From assembly GCA_031283145.1 (NCBI GenBank), contig JAITCJ010000160.1:1-11562 (forward strand): a DNA stretch of 11,562 nucleotides. Reading direction: 5' to 3'. The notes under the pieces were generated by a model. It was not told where the DNA came from, did not search any database, and was given only the letters and a program-made list of their open reading frames with translations. The translations under genes and the position numbers were made by a program. The stretch comes from Holophagales bacterium (GTDB taxonomy: Bacteria > Acidobacteriota > Holophagae > Holophagales > Holophagaceae). Positions 1 to 6,757 of this stretch are shown in pieces. The stretch's first letter is position 1. Every line of letters begins with the position of its first letter.

Positions 1-254
1 ACCTGTCTTACTCGGAAGAAATAGCCACGGCAATGCTACAGCGCCAACAGGCGTCCGCTATAATAGACGCGCGCCAAATGATCGTCGAGGGCGCGGTCGG
101 AATGGTCGAAATGGCCTTGGACCGCTTGGAGTCACAAGGGAAAGTCAAACTTGACGATGAGCGCAAGGCCGCCATGGTATCCAATCTGTTAGTAGTGCTT
201 TGTTCAGAGAGAGCCGCCCAGCCTGTCCTAAACACAGGCACTCTTTACCATTGA
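1..254 (+). CDS. SPFH/band 7 domain protein, C-terminal fragment
   Basis: This is the last 83 residues of a gene that begins before the window; the frame is open from base 3 with no start needed. The visible part runs from an alanine/glutamine-rich helix ([15 protein letters not shown]) through [15 protein letters not shown] and [17 protein letters not shown] to the end at TGTLYH. I recognise this from memory as the conserved tail of bacterial SPFH (stomatin/prohibitin/flotillin/HflKC) proteins of about 280-300 residues, in which a membrane-proximal SPFH domain is followed by a helical oligomerising tail. Such proteins form membrane-associated scaffolds; the substrate or partner is unknown. 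The membrane anchor and SPFH domain lie outside the window. The next gene encodes a small ribbon-helix-helix protein, a pairing I recall in other genomes. The first in-frame ATG at 33 is internal and not the real start. Confidence 0.8.
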   Translation, partial: LSYSEEIATAMLQRQQASAIIDARQMIVEGAVGMVEMALDRLESQGKVKLDDERKAAMVSNLLVVLCSERAAQPVLNTGTLYH

Positions 255-260
255 TGTGAT

Positions 261-434
261 ATGCCCGATCGCAAACCATTCCTGATCCGCATAGACCCGG
301 CATTGCTGGATGCCCTTCAGCGATGGGCGGCGGACGAAATGCGGAGTCTTAATGGGCAAATAGAATACTGTCTGCGAAATTCCCTTAAAAAAGCCGGCAG
401 GGAGATAAATATTGACAATGGTTACAGCCAATGA
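261..434 (+). CDS. Small ribbon-helix-helix (Arc-like) protein
   Basis: The frame encodes 57 residues, beginning MPDRKPFLIRID and ending NGYSQ. The pattern fits an Arc/MetJ/CopG ribbon-helix-helix fold: a short beta strand (KPFLIRID, about residues 5-12), helix A (PALLDALQRWAADEM) and helix B (LNGQIEYCLRNSLKKAG, with the typical NGQIE turn). Such proteins dimerise through the strand and usually bind DNA with it. Very similar short proteins sit directly downstream of SPFH genes elsewhere (recollection, not a search), so the pair probably works together or is autoregulated. The start lies 6 nt after the SPFH stop. No clear Shine-Dalgarno sequence precedes it, so translational coupling is likely. 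An antitoxin role is sometimes annotated for this family, but no toxin gene is visible. The stop is followed at once by a terminator hairpin. Confidence 0.75.
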   Translation: MPDRKPFLIRIDPALLDALQRWAADEMRSLNGQIEYCLRNSLKKAGREINIDNGYSQ

Positions 435-444
435 ACTCTCAAAA

Positions 445-480
445 AACCTGAAAAACAGAGTACAGCTTGTTTTTCGGGTT
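445..480 (+). terminator. Intrinsic terminator, hairpin copy 1
   Basis: Left arm AACCTGAAAAACA (445-457) pairs with right arm TGTTTTTCGGGTT (468-480), with one G-U wobble. The A-run sits on the 5' side and the U-run on the 3' side of the inner stem, so it could work in both directions. It closes the SPFH/ribbon-helix-helix unit before korD. It shares its core with the hairpins at 3429-3472 and 6170-6205. Confidence 0.7.
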
Positions 481-514
481 TATTGACTATACAATCATGG
501 CCTGGGAGAAACGT

Positions 515-784
515 ATGGCAAGCGAAACAGGTGAAAAAAAGGGGAAGGGGACGGTCTTTGTCAAGAGTGAGCTTTGTAAAGGCTGCTCCTACTGCACAGA
601 TTTCTGCCCCACTGACGCGATTGGCTTTTCTAAGGAGTTCAATCAGAAAGGGTATCATTTCCCCATACTCACGCATCCTGAAAAATGTTCCGGTTGCGAC
701 TTATGCGGACTTTACTGTCCCGACTTCGCCATCTTCGGCGTCCGCTACAAAGACCTAGAAGAGATGCGCCTGAAGCAGGCCTGA
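515..784 (+). CDS. korD: 2-oxoacid:ferredoxin oxidoreductase, delta (ferredoxin) subunit
   Basis: This 89-residue protein is a two-cluster ferredoxin subunit of a four-subunit 2-oxoacid:ferredoxin oxidoreductase. It has two CxxCxxCxxxCP motifs: Cys21, 24, 27, 31 (CKGCSYCTDFCP) and Cys58, 61, 64, 68 (CSGCDLCGLYCP). Each should bind one [4Fe-4S] cluster that carries electrons from the thiamine-diphosphate site to free ferredoxin. The ATG at 515 is chosen because GGGAGA (504-509) is correctly spaced before it; an in-frame ATG at 467 lies inside the upstream terminator and would add an unlikely 16 residues. The gene is first of a delta-alpha-beta-gamma operon; 60 nt separate it from the alpha gene. 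The order and lengths match 2-oxoglutarate (KorDABC) enzymes, though a branched-chain 2-oxoacid (Vor) enzyme cannot be excluded from this subunit. Confidence 0.88.
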   Translation: MASETGEKKGKGTVFVKSELCKGCSYCTDFCPTDAIGFSKEFNQKGYHFPILTHPEKCSGCDLCGLYCPDFAIFGVRYKDLEEMRLKQA

Positions 785-844
785 ACCAAAATGTACCAAA
801 GTCTGATTTATTTTTGACCTATTCAATTTGAAAGGGAGGAACCC

Positions 845-2005
845 TTGAAAGCAGACACCAGTGGAGTACTCACCGGCGTTCACTTCATGGACGGCGACCA
901 CGCCGCGTGCGAAGGCGCTTTAGCCGCAGGTTGCCGCTTTGTCGCTGGCTATCCTATAACTCCATCTACTGAGGTTGTAGAGCGATTTGCCGCCCGCATA
1001 CCAAAAGTCGGCGGCGTTTTTATACAGATGGAAGATGAAATCGCTTCCTCCATCGCAATCCAGGGCGCGGCTTGGGGCGGTAAAAAAGTGATGAGCGTGA
1101 CCAGTGGTCCCGGCCTGTCGTTAATGATGGAACACATTGGCTTTGCCGTTTGCACGGAAACTCCCAGCGTGTGGGTTGATGTCCAGCGTTGCGGGCCCTC
1201 TACAGGACTGCCGACACAGCCCGCGCAGCAGGACATGCAGCAAGTCAAGTGGGGCAGTCATGGCGACTATGAGATAATCGCACTCTCCCCAAACAGCCCC
1301 CAGGAATGTTTTGATCTCATGATCACCGCCTTTAATCTGTCGGAAACGTACAGGTGTCCCGTTTTTTTTATGATGGACGAAGTTGTCGGCCATATGACGG
1401 AGCGCGTTGTGATACCGCCTGCGGATCAAATCGAAATCACGCCTCGCAAATTTACAACCAAAGCTCCGAGCGAATTTGTTCTGTACGCCACCACGCAGGA
1501 CGACCTGGTGCCTGAGATGGTAAAGGCGGGAGACGGCTATCGGATTCACACCACGGGGCTGACGCACGATGAACGCGGATATCCGGTAATGACCGTCGCT
1601 GTCCAGCAAAAAATGATGACCAGACTGATAGACAAGATCAGGAATAACGTCCACAAACTCGTTGATGTCAGAACAGATAACTGTGATGGCGCCGATGTAG
1701 TAGTTGTTTCCTATGGTATCACCAGCAGAATAGCCCACGCCGCCCTTGACGAAGCCAGGGCGAAAGGATTAAAAGTAGGACACGCCCGCTTAGTAATCTG
1801 CTGGCCTTTCCCCGAAGCGCTGTTCCGAGAAATGGCGTCCGGAGTCAAAGCCTTTGTCTTTCCCGAAATCAACATGGGTCAGATGGTCAGGGAACTAAAC
1901 AGAGCCGTGGCCGGAAAGGCAAAAGTTGTATCGGTACCTCATACCGGCGGCACTGTCCATGAACCTGAAGTCATCCTGAACGCTATCATGGAGGCGGCGC
2001 GATGA
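845..2005 (+). CDS. korA: 2-oxoacid:ferredoxin oxidoreductase, alpha subunit (2-oxoglutarate-type)
   Basis: This 386-residue protein matches the alpha subunit of 2-oxoglutarate:ferredoxin oxidoreductase, which converts a 2-oxoacid plus CoA to acyl-CoA, CO2 and reduced ferredoxin, or the reverse. Family signatures are GYPITPSTE (residues 35-43), QMEDEIA (61-67, with the glutamate expected to touch the thiamine ring), SGPGLSLM (87-94), GLPTQPAQQD (121-130) and HTTGLTHDERGYP (235-247). The C-terminal transketolase-like domain covers about residues 270-386, with PEINMGQ near 340-346. The start is TTG at 845, supported by a strong AAGGGAGGA ribosome site at 832-840; no suitable ATG lies nearby. 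The stop overlaps the beta start by four bases (ATGA), which implies coupled translation. Substrate choice between 2-oxoglutarate and branched-chain 2-oxoacids is inferred from length and gene order, not proven. Confidence 0.9.
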   Translation: MKADTSGVLTGVHFMDGDHAACEGALAAGCRFVAGYPITPSTEVVERFAARIPKVGGVFIQMEDEIASSIAIQGAAWGGKKVMSVTSGPGLSLMMEHIGFAVCTETPSVWVDVQRCGPSTGLPTQPAQQDMQQVKWGSHGDYEIIALSPNSPQECFDLMITAFNLSETYRCPVFFMMDEVVGHMTERVVIPPADQIEITPRKFTTKAPSEFVLYATTQDDLVPEMVKAGDGYRIHTTGLTHDERGYPVMTVAVQQKMMTRLIDKIRNNVHKLVDVRTDNCDGADVVVVSYGITSRIAHAALDEARAKGLKVGHARLVICWPFPEALFREMASGVKAFVFPEINMGQMVRELNRAVAGKAKVVSVPHTGGTVHEPEVILNAIMEAAR

Positions 2006-2898
2006 ACGAACACTGTGAATACAAAGACCTGGATATTCAAAACCCGGTATTAAAAGCCCTCAGACAGGACCGCATACCCCATATTTGGTGTCCCGGGTGC
2101 GGTATCGGCACAAGTCTCAACTGCTTTGCCAGAGCCTTGATGGACTCCGGCCTGAACCTGGATAAAGTGGCCGTTGTCTCAGGCATTGGCTGCACAGGAA
2201 GAACCGCGGGCTACCTGAACCTGGACAGTTTTCACACAACGCACGGGCGGGCCATACCATTCGCTACGGGCCTAAAACTCAGCAATCCTGAACTCAATGT
2301 AGTTGTATATTCCGGTGACGGCGACCTCTTTGCCATCGGCGGAAACCACTTCTTCCACGCGGCAAGGCGAAATATGGATCTGTTGATCGTCTGCGTGAAC
2401 AACTACACCTACGGCATGACAGGCGGCCAGGTAGCCCCCACGACGCCCTTGGGGCCAACACAAACTACAATGCCCTACGGCAATTTTGAGCAGTCATTCA
2501 ACCTCCCGTTTGTCGCGGACGCCTGCGGCGCGACATACGTCGCCCGCTGGACGGCATATCACGTCCGCCAGCTTGCCAAAGCCATGAACGAGGGTCTGCT
2601 CAAAAAGGGACTGCGTTTCATAGAAGTGCTGTGTCCATGCCCAACGCTCTACAGCCGCCGCAACAAATTGGGGGACGGCGTTGACCAGATCAAGTACTAC
2701 AAAGAAAAGAGCGTCATTAAGAACGGCGCTGATACAAAAGAGGCCGAACTGACTTTCCAAGGTGAAATCATCGTAGGTAAATTTATTGACCGCGAACGCC
2801 CAACCTGGCTGGACTCCATGAATAAGCACTTCAGTGCGGCTCTGGGCGATTCTTTTGTACCTTACGGAGCAAATGGAGGGGACAATGGCAAAAACTGA
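2002..2898 (+). CDS. korB: 2-oxoacid:ferredoxin oxidoreductase, beta (thiamine diphosphate-binding) subunit
   Basis: This 298-residue protein is the thiamine diphosphate-binding subunit of the Kor complex. Visible signatures are WCPGCG (residues 29-34), SGIGCTGR (60-67), HGRAIPFATGLK (about 81-92) and the cofactor motif running from GDGD (105-108) to NN (133-134), which coordinates Mg2+ and the diphosphate. YGMTGGQ (137-143) is characteristic of the beta subunits of this superfamily. Length is normal for KorB. There are several cysteines (30, 33, 64, 131, 174, 211, 213); Cys30 and Cys33 are in the conserved CPGC motif and could help hold a cluster, as in related enzymes. The ATG overlaps the alpha stop (ATGA at 2002-2005), and the 3' end overlaps the gamma gene by 14 bases. 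The four subunits are therefore almost certainly made from one transcript. Confidence 0.9.
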   Translation: MNEHCEYKDLDIQNPVLKALRQDRIPHIWCPGCGIGTSLNCFARALMDSGLNLDKVAVVSGIGCTGRTAGYLNLDSFHTTHGRAIPFATGLKLSNPELNVVVYSGDGDLFAIGGNHFFHAARRNMDLLIVCVNNYTYGMTGGQVAPTTPLGPTQTTMPYGNFEQSFNLPFVADACGATYVARWTAYHVRQLAKAMNEGLLKKGLRFIEVLCPCPTLYSRRNKLGDGVDQIKYYKEKSVIKNGADTKEAELTFQGEIIVGKFIDRERPTWLDSMNKHFSAALGDSFVPYGANGGDNGKN

Positions 2899-3439
2899 AA
2901 TCCGCATTGGCGGTCTTGGAGGTCAGGGCGTCATCCTGTGCGCCTCAATAATAGGCAAAGCGGCAAGTATATTTGAGGGCAAACACGCCACCCTGATTCA
3001 GGCTTTCGGACCTGAAGCGCGCGGAAGCGCGTGTTCAGCCCAGGTCAGCGTTTCCGACAGCGTGATAGGCTACCCATACGTGACCAGTCTGGACATGTTA
3101 GCTGTAATGAGCCAGGACGCTTTCAATTTGTTCGCTCCGACCATAAAACCGAACGGCATACTCCTCTACGAAGAAGAACTGGTTAAGCTCAACGATCGCC
3201 TTCCAGACAGCGTCAGAAGATATTCCATACCGGCAACGCGCTTTGCCGAAGAACTTGGCCGCAGACTTGTCCTCAACATAGTAATGGTCGGCTTCTTTGC
3301 GGGCGTCACAAAACTTTGTTCATTTGAGGCTTTCCGTAGCGCCGCTATGGATTCAGTTCCAAAAGGCACGGAAGACCTGAACCTGAAAGCCCTGCAAAAA
3401 GGCTATGATTACGGCGTCAATTACTCTCAACAGCCCTAA
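2885..3439 (+). CDS. korC: 2-oxoacid:ferredoxin oxidoreductase, gamma subunit
   Basis: This 184-residue protein is the gamma subunit of the Kor complex, the pyruvate/ketoisovalerate oxidoreductase catalytic gamma domain. Its marks are the N-terminal GGLGGQG (residues 9-15) after a short beta strand, and GPEARGSACSAQV (42-54). Gamma domains contribute to binding CoA and to packing the alpha/beta heterodimers. The start at 2885 is preferred: GGAGGGG (2875-2881) precedes it with good spacing, and MAKTEIRIGG gives the usual short lead. An upstream in-frame ATG at 2834 would add 17 residues inside korB without such a site. It is the last gene of the operon; its stop codon TAA lies inside the following terminator hairpin, and mutS converges on it from the other strand 36 bases away. 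Confidence 0.9.
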   Translation: MAKTEIRIGGLGGQGVILCASIIGKAASIFEGKHATLIQAFGPEARGSACSAQVSVSDSVIGYPYVTSLDMLAVMSQDAFNLFAPTIKPNGILLYEEELVKLNDRLPDSVRRYSIPATRFAEELGRRLVLNIVMVGFFAGVTKLCSFEAFRSAAMDSVPKGTEDLNLKALQKGYDYGVNYSQQP

Positions 3440-3472
3440 AAAACAGGTTGCGCTGTGTTTTTCAGGGCTGTT
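3429..3472. terminator. Bidirectional intrinsic terminator between korC and mutS, hairpin copy 2
   Basis: The outer stem AACAGCCCT (3429-3437) pairs perfectly with AGGGCTGTT (3464-3472). After one A-C mismatch, AAAAACA (3439-3445) pairs with TGTTTTT (3456-3462) around a 10-nt loop. The A-run on one side and T-run on the other suit termination from both directions, as expected between two convergent genes whose stops are only 36 bp apart. The korC stop codon is part of the left arm. Confidence 0.8.
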
Positions 3473-3475
3473 GGC

Positions 3476-6040
3476 TCAACTTCCATGCGGCCGCTTGCTT
3501 TTTTTATCGGCGACCCAACTCATTACTTCTATTGGCGTCATGTTGTTTAAGTCTAGTGCGTCCAACTCCTGGCGTAAGGGGTCGGGTTCGGGATCGAAGA
3601 GGGGCAGGGGTGTGACGGCGGCTTCCTGGCGCTTGGGACTGGATGGACTTCTGGCTGGCTCTATCGGCTTGTCCCGCATCTCGGAAAGTATCCGCTGTGC
3701 TTTGGCTATTACCCCGCTCGGCAATCCGGCCAGGCGCGCCACTTGAATGCCGTAGCTCCTGTCCGCAGGGCCTTCTGTTATGCGGTGCATGAAATGAAGC
3801 TGATCCTCCCACTCCTGGACTTCTACGTGAAGATTGATAACTTTGGGGTCTCCCGCTAATTTGGTGAGTTCAAAGTAGTGCGTGGCGAATAGCGTCCGAG
3901 GCGCGCCTCCTCTGAGGTCTTTCAGGTGAAGCGCTATCGCTTCCGCGAGGGCGAGGCCGTCTCTGGTGGATGTGCCGCGCCCGATTTCATCCAGTATGAT
4001 CAGGCTGTTTGACGTCGCCTGGTTTAGTATCCTGGCTGTTTCTGTCATTTCAACCATGAAAGTGCTCTGGCCTTTGGAGAGATAATCACTGGCGCCTATG
4101 CGCGTGAATATGCGATCCGCTATGCCAAAGCGCATGAGTTCGGCTGGTACAAAACACCCTGTCTGAGCCATTACCACCAGGACGGCGGCCATTCTTAGAT
4201 AGGTGCTCTTGCCTCCCATGTTCGGGCCTGTGAGGACAGCTATAGGGGAGTCCGGTACGAGCGTCAGGTCGTTTGGTATGCACTCGCGCCCCAGGCGGGC
4301 TTCGAGCATTGGATGTCTGGCGGCGGCCAATATCAACTCCCGCTCTTCCGACAGTTCGGGCTTAATCCAGCCCGAATGCCGCGCTTTTTCCGCAAAGGCG
4401 CACAGTACATCCAGTTTGGCGACGGCTTGGGCGAGCGTCTGTAAGTCGGCTCTGTTCTCTAGTACAATATTAAGCAGACGCTTGAAGTGCCACTCTTCTA
4501 TTCGATGGCAGTCTGTCTCGGCGCTGAGGAGATGCTGCTCGAAATCCATTAATTGTTCTGTGGTAAATCGCTCCGCGTTGATTACTGTCTGTTTGCGGAT
4601 AAAATGCGCCGGTACCGACTTCAGGTTGGTCTTTGTGACTTCAAAGTAATAGCCGAATACGCGGTTGTATTTGATTTTCAGGCTTTGTATGCCTGATTTT
4701 CGGCGCTCGCTCTCTTCCAGCTCAAGCATCACTTGTTTTGCGTCGAGGGCCAGCCGCCTTACTTTGTCTAATTCCGTATCAACGCCTGAGCGGATTATGC
4801 CGCCCTTTTCCAGTTCATGCGGCGGGGATTCTTCCAGCGCTCTCTCTAACTCTTCACAGAGTTCTGTACACAGCGGTGTGTCCTCCGGCCATAGCTCCAA
4901 CGTGCGGGCGGCGTCAAAGCAGGAGTTGTCCAGCGCCGTTTGGGGCAGGGATTGGGCTTGTCTGAGACCGGAGCGAATGTTGGCTAAATCCGGCGGCGTG
5001 GCCAGACCAAGGGCTACGCGACCCAAGAGCCGCTCTATATCTGAAATTTTAGCCAGAATACGCTGTAATGGCTCTCTGCGACTGTCTTCTGTAAGCCACT
5101 GGACTTGCGCCCATCGCGCTTCGAGGGCGGTTTTTTCTCTGAGCGGCTGATCCAGCCAGCGGCGCAATAGGCGGCTGCCCATCCGCGTCCTGCATGTGTC
5201 TAATATGTCCAGTAAGGAGCCGCTCTTTGAGCTATCCAGCGCGTTCAATGTGATTTCAAGGTGCTTTGCGCTAGTTGAGTCCAACAGCGGACCTGACGCT
5301 GACAGCTCCAGGGACACGCCCTGAATGTGCGCGGGACGCCCTCTTTGGGTGTTTTCGACTTGATCCAACAGGGCGCCAAGGGCGCAAATGGCGGCCGGGT
5401 ATTGATCTAAGCCGACGCCCTCTAAGTGCTGCCAGCCGAAGAAAGACAGGATTTGCTGTTTTGCCCTTGCTGGTTCAAAGCGCCAATCCGGCAACTTTAC
5501 GCGAGGCGCGCCGGTTAGTTCTATATCGGGCGCGCTCTCCGCCAGTACGATTTCCTGGGGGGCGAGGCGCTCTATTGCGGATTGAAGCGATTCTTCGTTT
5601 TCGCCGGGTATAACGCGCAGCTTCCCCGACGCGAGCTGCAAGAGGGCCAGCCCCCAAGCGGGGCCTATTCTGTGAAGCGCCGCCAGCCAGCGTCCGTCAT
5701 CATCCAGCCAGGTGCCGGGCGTGATTATGCGCTTTATGGCTCTGGGCAACAGACCTTTGACTTCGTCCGGCTTGGCCGTTGGCTCCGCAATGGCGACGGA
5801 GAGGCCCGCTGACAACAGCTTTGGCAGGTACTGATCTATTGCGTGATGTGGCACGCCGCACATGGGCGTTTCCGCTTCTGTACCCCTGGCCCTCGTCGTC
5901 AGCGCAATTTCCAGTATGGGCGCCGCTTTTACCGCGTCCTCGCCCTGCAATTCATAAAAGTCCCCCATTCGGGTCAAAAGAACAGCGCTACCCGCTTCAC
6001 GTTTAAGAGCCGCCACTTGTTGCGTCATGGGCGTGTTCAT
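3476..6040 (-). CDS. mutS: DNA mismatch repair protein MutS
   Basis: This is a full-length 854-residue MutS, close to the 853 residues of E. coli MutS. It recognises mismatches and small loops in DNA and recruits MutL. The N-terminal mismatch domain has GDFYE (residues 26-30); Phe28 and Glu30 match the Phe-x-Glu that stacks on the mispair. ITPGT (106-110) and a clamp/lever region follow, including KIKYNRVFGYYFEVTK (455-470). The ATPase has Walker A TGPNMGGKS (604-612), STFMVEM (659-665), Walker B LIILDEIGRGTS (680-691) and the TLFATHY histidine segment (716-722). The tail has PLPLF (811-815), which resembles a beta-clamp-binding motif without its usual Gln, and NNMTPIEVMSWV (832-843), the usual C-terminal oligomerisation helix. 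The ATG at 6040 has GGAG (6045-6048 on the complement) before it. No mutL is in the window. Nothing suggests a defect. Confidence 0.97.
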   Translation of the reverse strand: MNTPMTQQVAALKREAGSAVLLTRMGDFYELQGEDAVKAAPILEIALTTRARGTEAETPMCGVPHHAIDQYLPKLLSAGLSVAIAEPTAKPDEVKGLLPRAIKRIITPGTWLDDDGRWLAALHRIGPAWGLALLQLASGKLRVIPGENEESLQSAIERLAPQEIVLAESAPDIELTGAPRVKLPDWRFEPARAKQQILSFFGWQHLEGVGLDQYPAAICALGALLDQVENTQRGRPAHIQGVSLELSASGPLLDSTSAKHLEITLNALDSSKSGSLLDILDTCRTRMGSRLLRRWLDQPLREKTALEARWAQVQWLTEDSRREPLQRILAKISDIERLLGRVALGLATPPDLANIRSGLRQAQSLPQTALDNSCFDAARTLELWPEDTPLCTELCEELERALEESPPHELEKGGIIRSGVDTELDKVRRLALDAKQVMLELEESERRKSGIQSLKIKYNRVFGYYFEVTKTNLKSVPAHFIRKQTVINAERFTTEQLMDFEQHLLSAETDCHRIEEWHFKRLLNIVLENRADLQTLAQAVAKLDVLCAFAEKARHSGWIKPELSEERELILAAARHPMLEARLGRECIPNDLTLVPDSPIAVLTGPNMGGKSTYLRMAAVLVVMAQTGCFVPAELMRFGIADRIFTRIGASDYLSKGQSTFMVEMTETARILNQATSNSLIILDEIGRGTSTRDGLALAEAIALHLKDLRGGAPRTLFATHYFELTKLAGDPKVINLHVEVQEWEDQLHFMHRITEGPADRSYGIQVARLAGLPSGVIAKAQRILSEMRDKPIEPARSPSSPKRQEAAVTPLPLFDPEPDPLRQELDALDLNNMTPIEVMSWVADKKSKRPHGS

Positions 6041-6068
6041 GTTACTCCGTGAAAAAACCCACAGAAGT

Positions 6069-6097
6069 ATTATAAAAAAAATCTATACAAAATAAAT
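6069..6097 (-). promoter_or_regulatory. Candidate mutS promoter
   Basis: On the minus strand a perfect TATAAT (6074-6069) lies 28 bases before the mutS start, in an AT-rich stretch that includes eight consecutive T residues. The -35 hexamer is weak (TTTATT or ATTTAT at 16-17 nt spacing). The expected transcript would have a leader of about 20 nt including the GGAG ribosome site. The rest of the 158-bp gap up to the fumarase stop holds only the fumarase terminator and a T/G-rich run. Confidence 0.45.
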
Positions 6098-6169
6098 TAA
6101 TGTTTTGTTTGTTGTTGTTTTAAGAATGCTCTGTGGATCGGTTGCGTCAATCCAAAAGGGAATCTCTAT

Positions 6170-6205
6170 AACCTGAAAAACAGGCTGCGCTCTGTTTTTC
6201 AGGTT
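6170..6205 (-). terminator. Intrinsic terminator after the fumarase genes, hairpin copy 3
   Basis: AACCTGAAAAACAG (6170-6183) and CTGTTTTTCAGGTT (6192-6205) pair perfectly over 14 bp around the 8-nt loop GCTGCGCT. The fumarase beta stop codon (6199-6201) lies inside the stem. It is the cleanest of the three copies of this hairpin in the window and should end the OsmC-fumarase transcript; the symmetric A/T runs mean it could also act in the other direction. Confidence 0.8.
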
Positions 6206-6756
6206 TGTTTCCTGTACTCTTCCGGCCCTCTGATATACAGGTTTTCACCCTTTGAGTCTATAGCTACCACTAAGGGGAAGTCCTGGACTTCCATTTTATA
6301 GATGGCCTCAGGGCCAAGCTCTTGATAGGCCACGCAGGTTGAGCTTTTGACGCGCTGGGCTATCAGCGCTCCCGCTCCTCCTGTGGCGGCAAAATAAACG
6401 GCGCCATTGGATTTCATGGCTTCGATAACTTCCGGCGAGCGGCTGCCTTTGCCTATCATGCCTTTTAATCCGGCTCTGATCAGCTTTGGGGAAAAGGCAT
6501 CCATGCGGCCCGACGTGGTAGGCCCCACGCTGCCGACGGCTTTTCCGGGGGGTGTTGGCGTGGGACCAGCAAAGTAGATGATTGTGCCTTTGAGGTCAAT
6601 GGGCAGGGCTTCGCCTTTGTCCAGCAGGACACAGAGCCTTGAATGGGCCTGGTCTCTTGCTGTATAAATTGTGCCGCTTAAAAGAACTTCATCGCCTGTG
6701 GACAGGCCGGAGACGGCTTCGGGTGTGAGTGGGGTTTGGATATGGTGTATGGCCAT
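6199..6756 (-). CDS. fumB: Class I fumarate hydratase, beta (C-terminal domain) subunit
   Basis: This 185-residue protein corresponds to the C-terminal domain of class I, iron-sulfur-dependent fumarase, made here as a separate subunit. With the alpha subunit it reversibly hydrates fumarate to malate. Signatures are TARDQAHSR (residues 32-40), GPTPTPPGKAVGSVGPTTS (64-82) with RMD just after, KGMIGKG (98-104), AATGGAGAL (123-131) and YKMEVQDFP (153-161). The ATG at 6756 is chosen because GGAGAT lies just before it and only one base separates it from the alpha stop; an in-frame ATG at 6789 would overlap the alpha gene by 32 bases without support. The same architecture occurs in L(+)-tartrate dehydratase (TtdB), which cannot be excluded by eye, but fumarase is much the commoner case in an anaerobe's central metabolism. 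Confidence 0.87.
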   Translation of the reverse strand: MAIHHIQTPLTPEAVSGLSTGDEVLLSGTIYTARDQAHSRLCVLLDKGEALPIDLKGTIIYFAGPTPTPPGKAVGSVGPTTSGRMDAFSPKLIRAGLKGMIGKGSRSPEVIEAMKSNGAVYFAATGGAGALIAQRVKSSTCVAYQELGPEAIYKMEVQDFPLVVAIDSKGENLYIRGPEEYRKQT

Positions 6757-6757
6757 T

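Noticed and set aside
412..417. Perfect TTGACA as a possible -35 box
   Set aside because: It falls inside the ribbon-helix-helix gene and no acceptable -10 lies 15-19 bases downstream.
467..514. Upstream ATG extension of korD
   Set aside because: It lies in or next to the right arm of the terminator and lacks a ribosome site; ATG at 515 has GGGAGA before it.
785..844. Possible internal promoter between korD and korA (TTGACC, direct repeat ACCAAA)
   Set aside because: No -10 fits at the right spacing, and the short repeat is easily due to chance; only the strong ribosome site is convincing.
1121..1738. A 205-codon open frame on the minus strand opposite korA
   Set aside because: It is antisense to a clear enzyme gene and shows no recognisable motifs.
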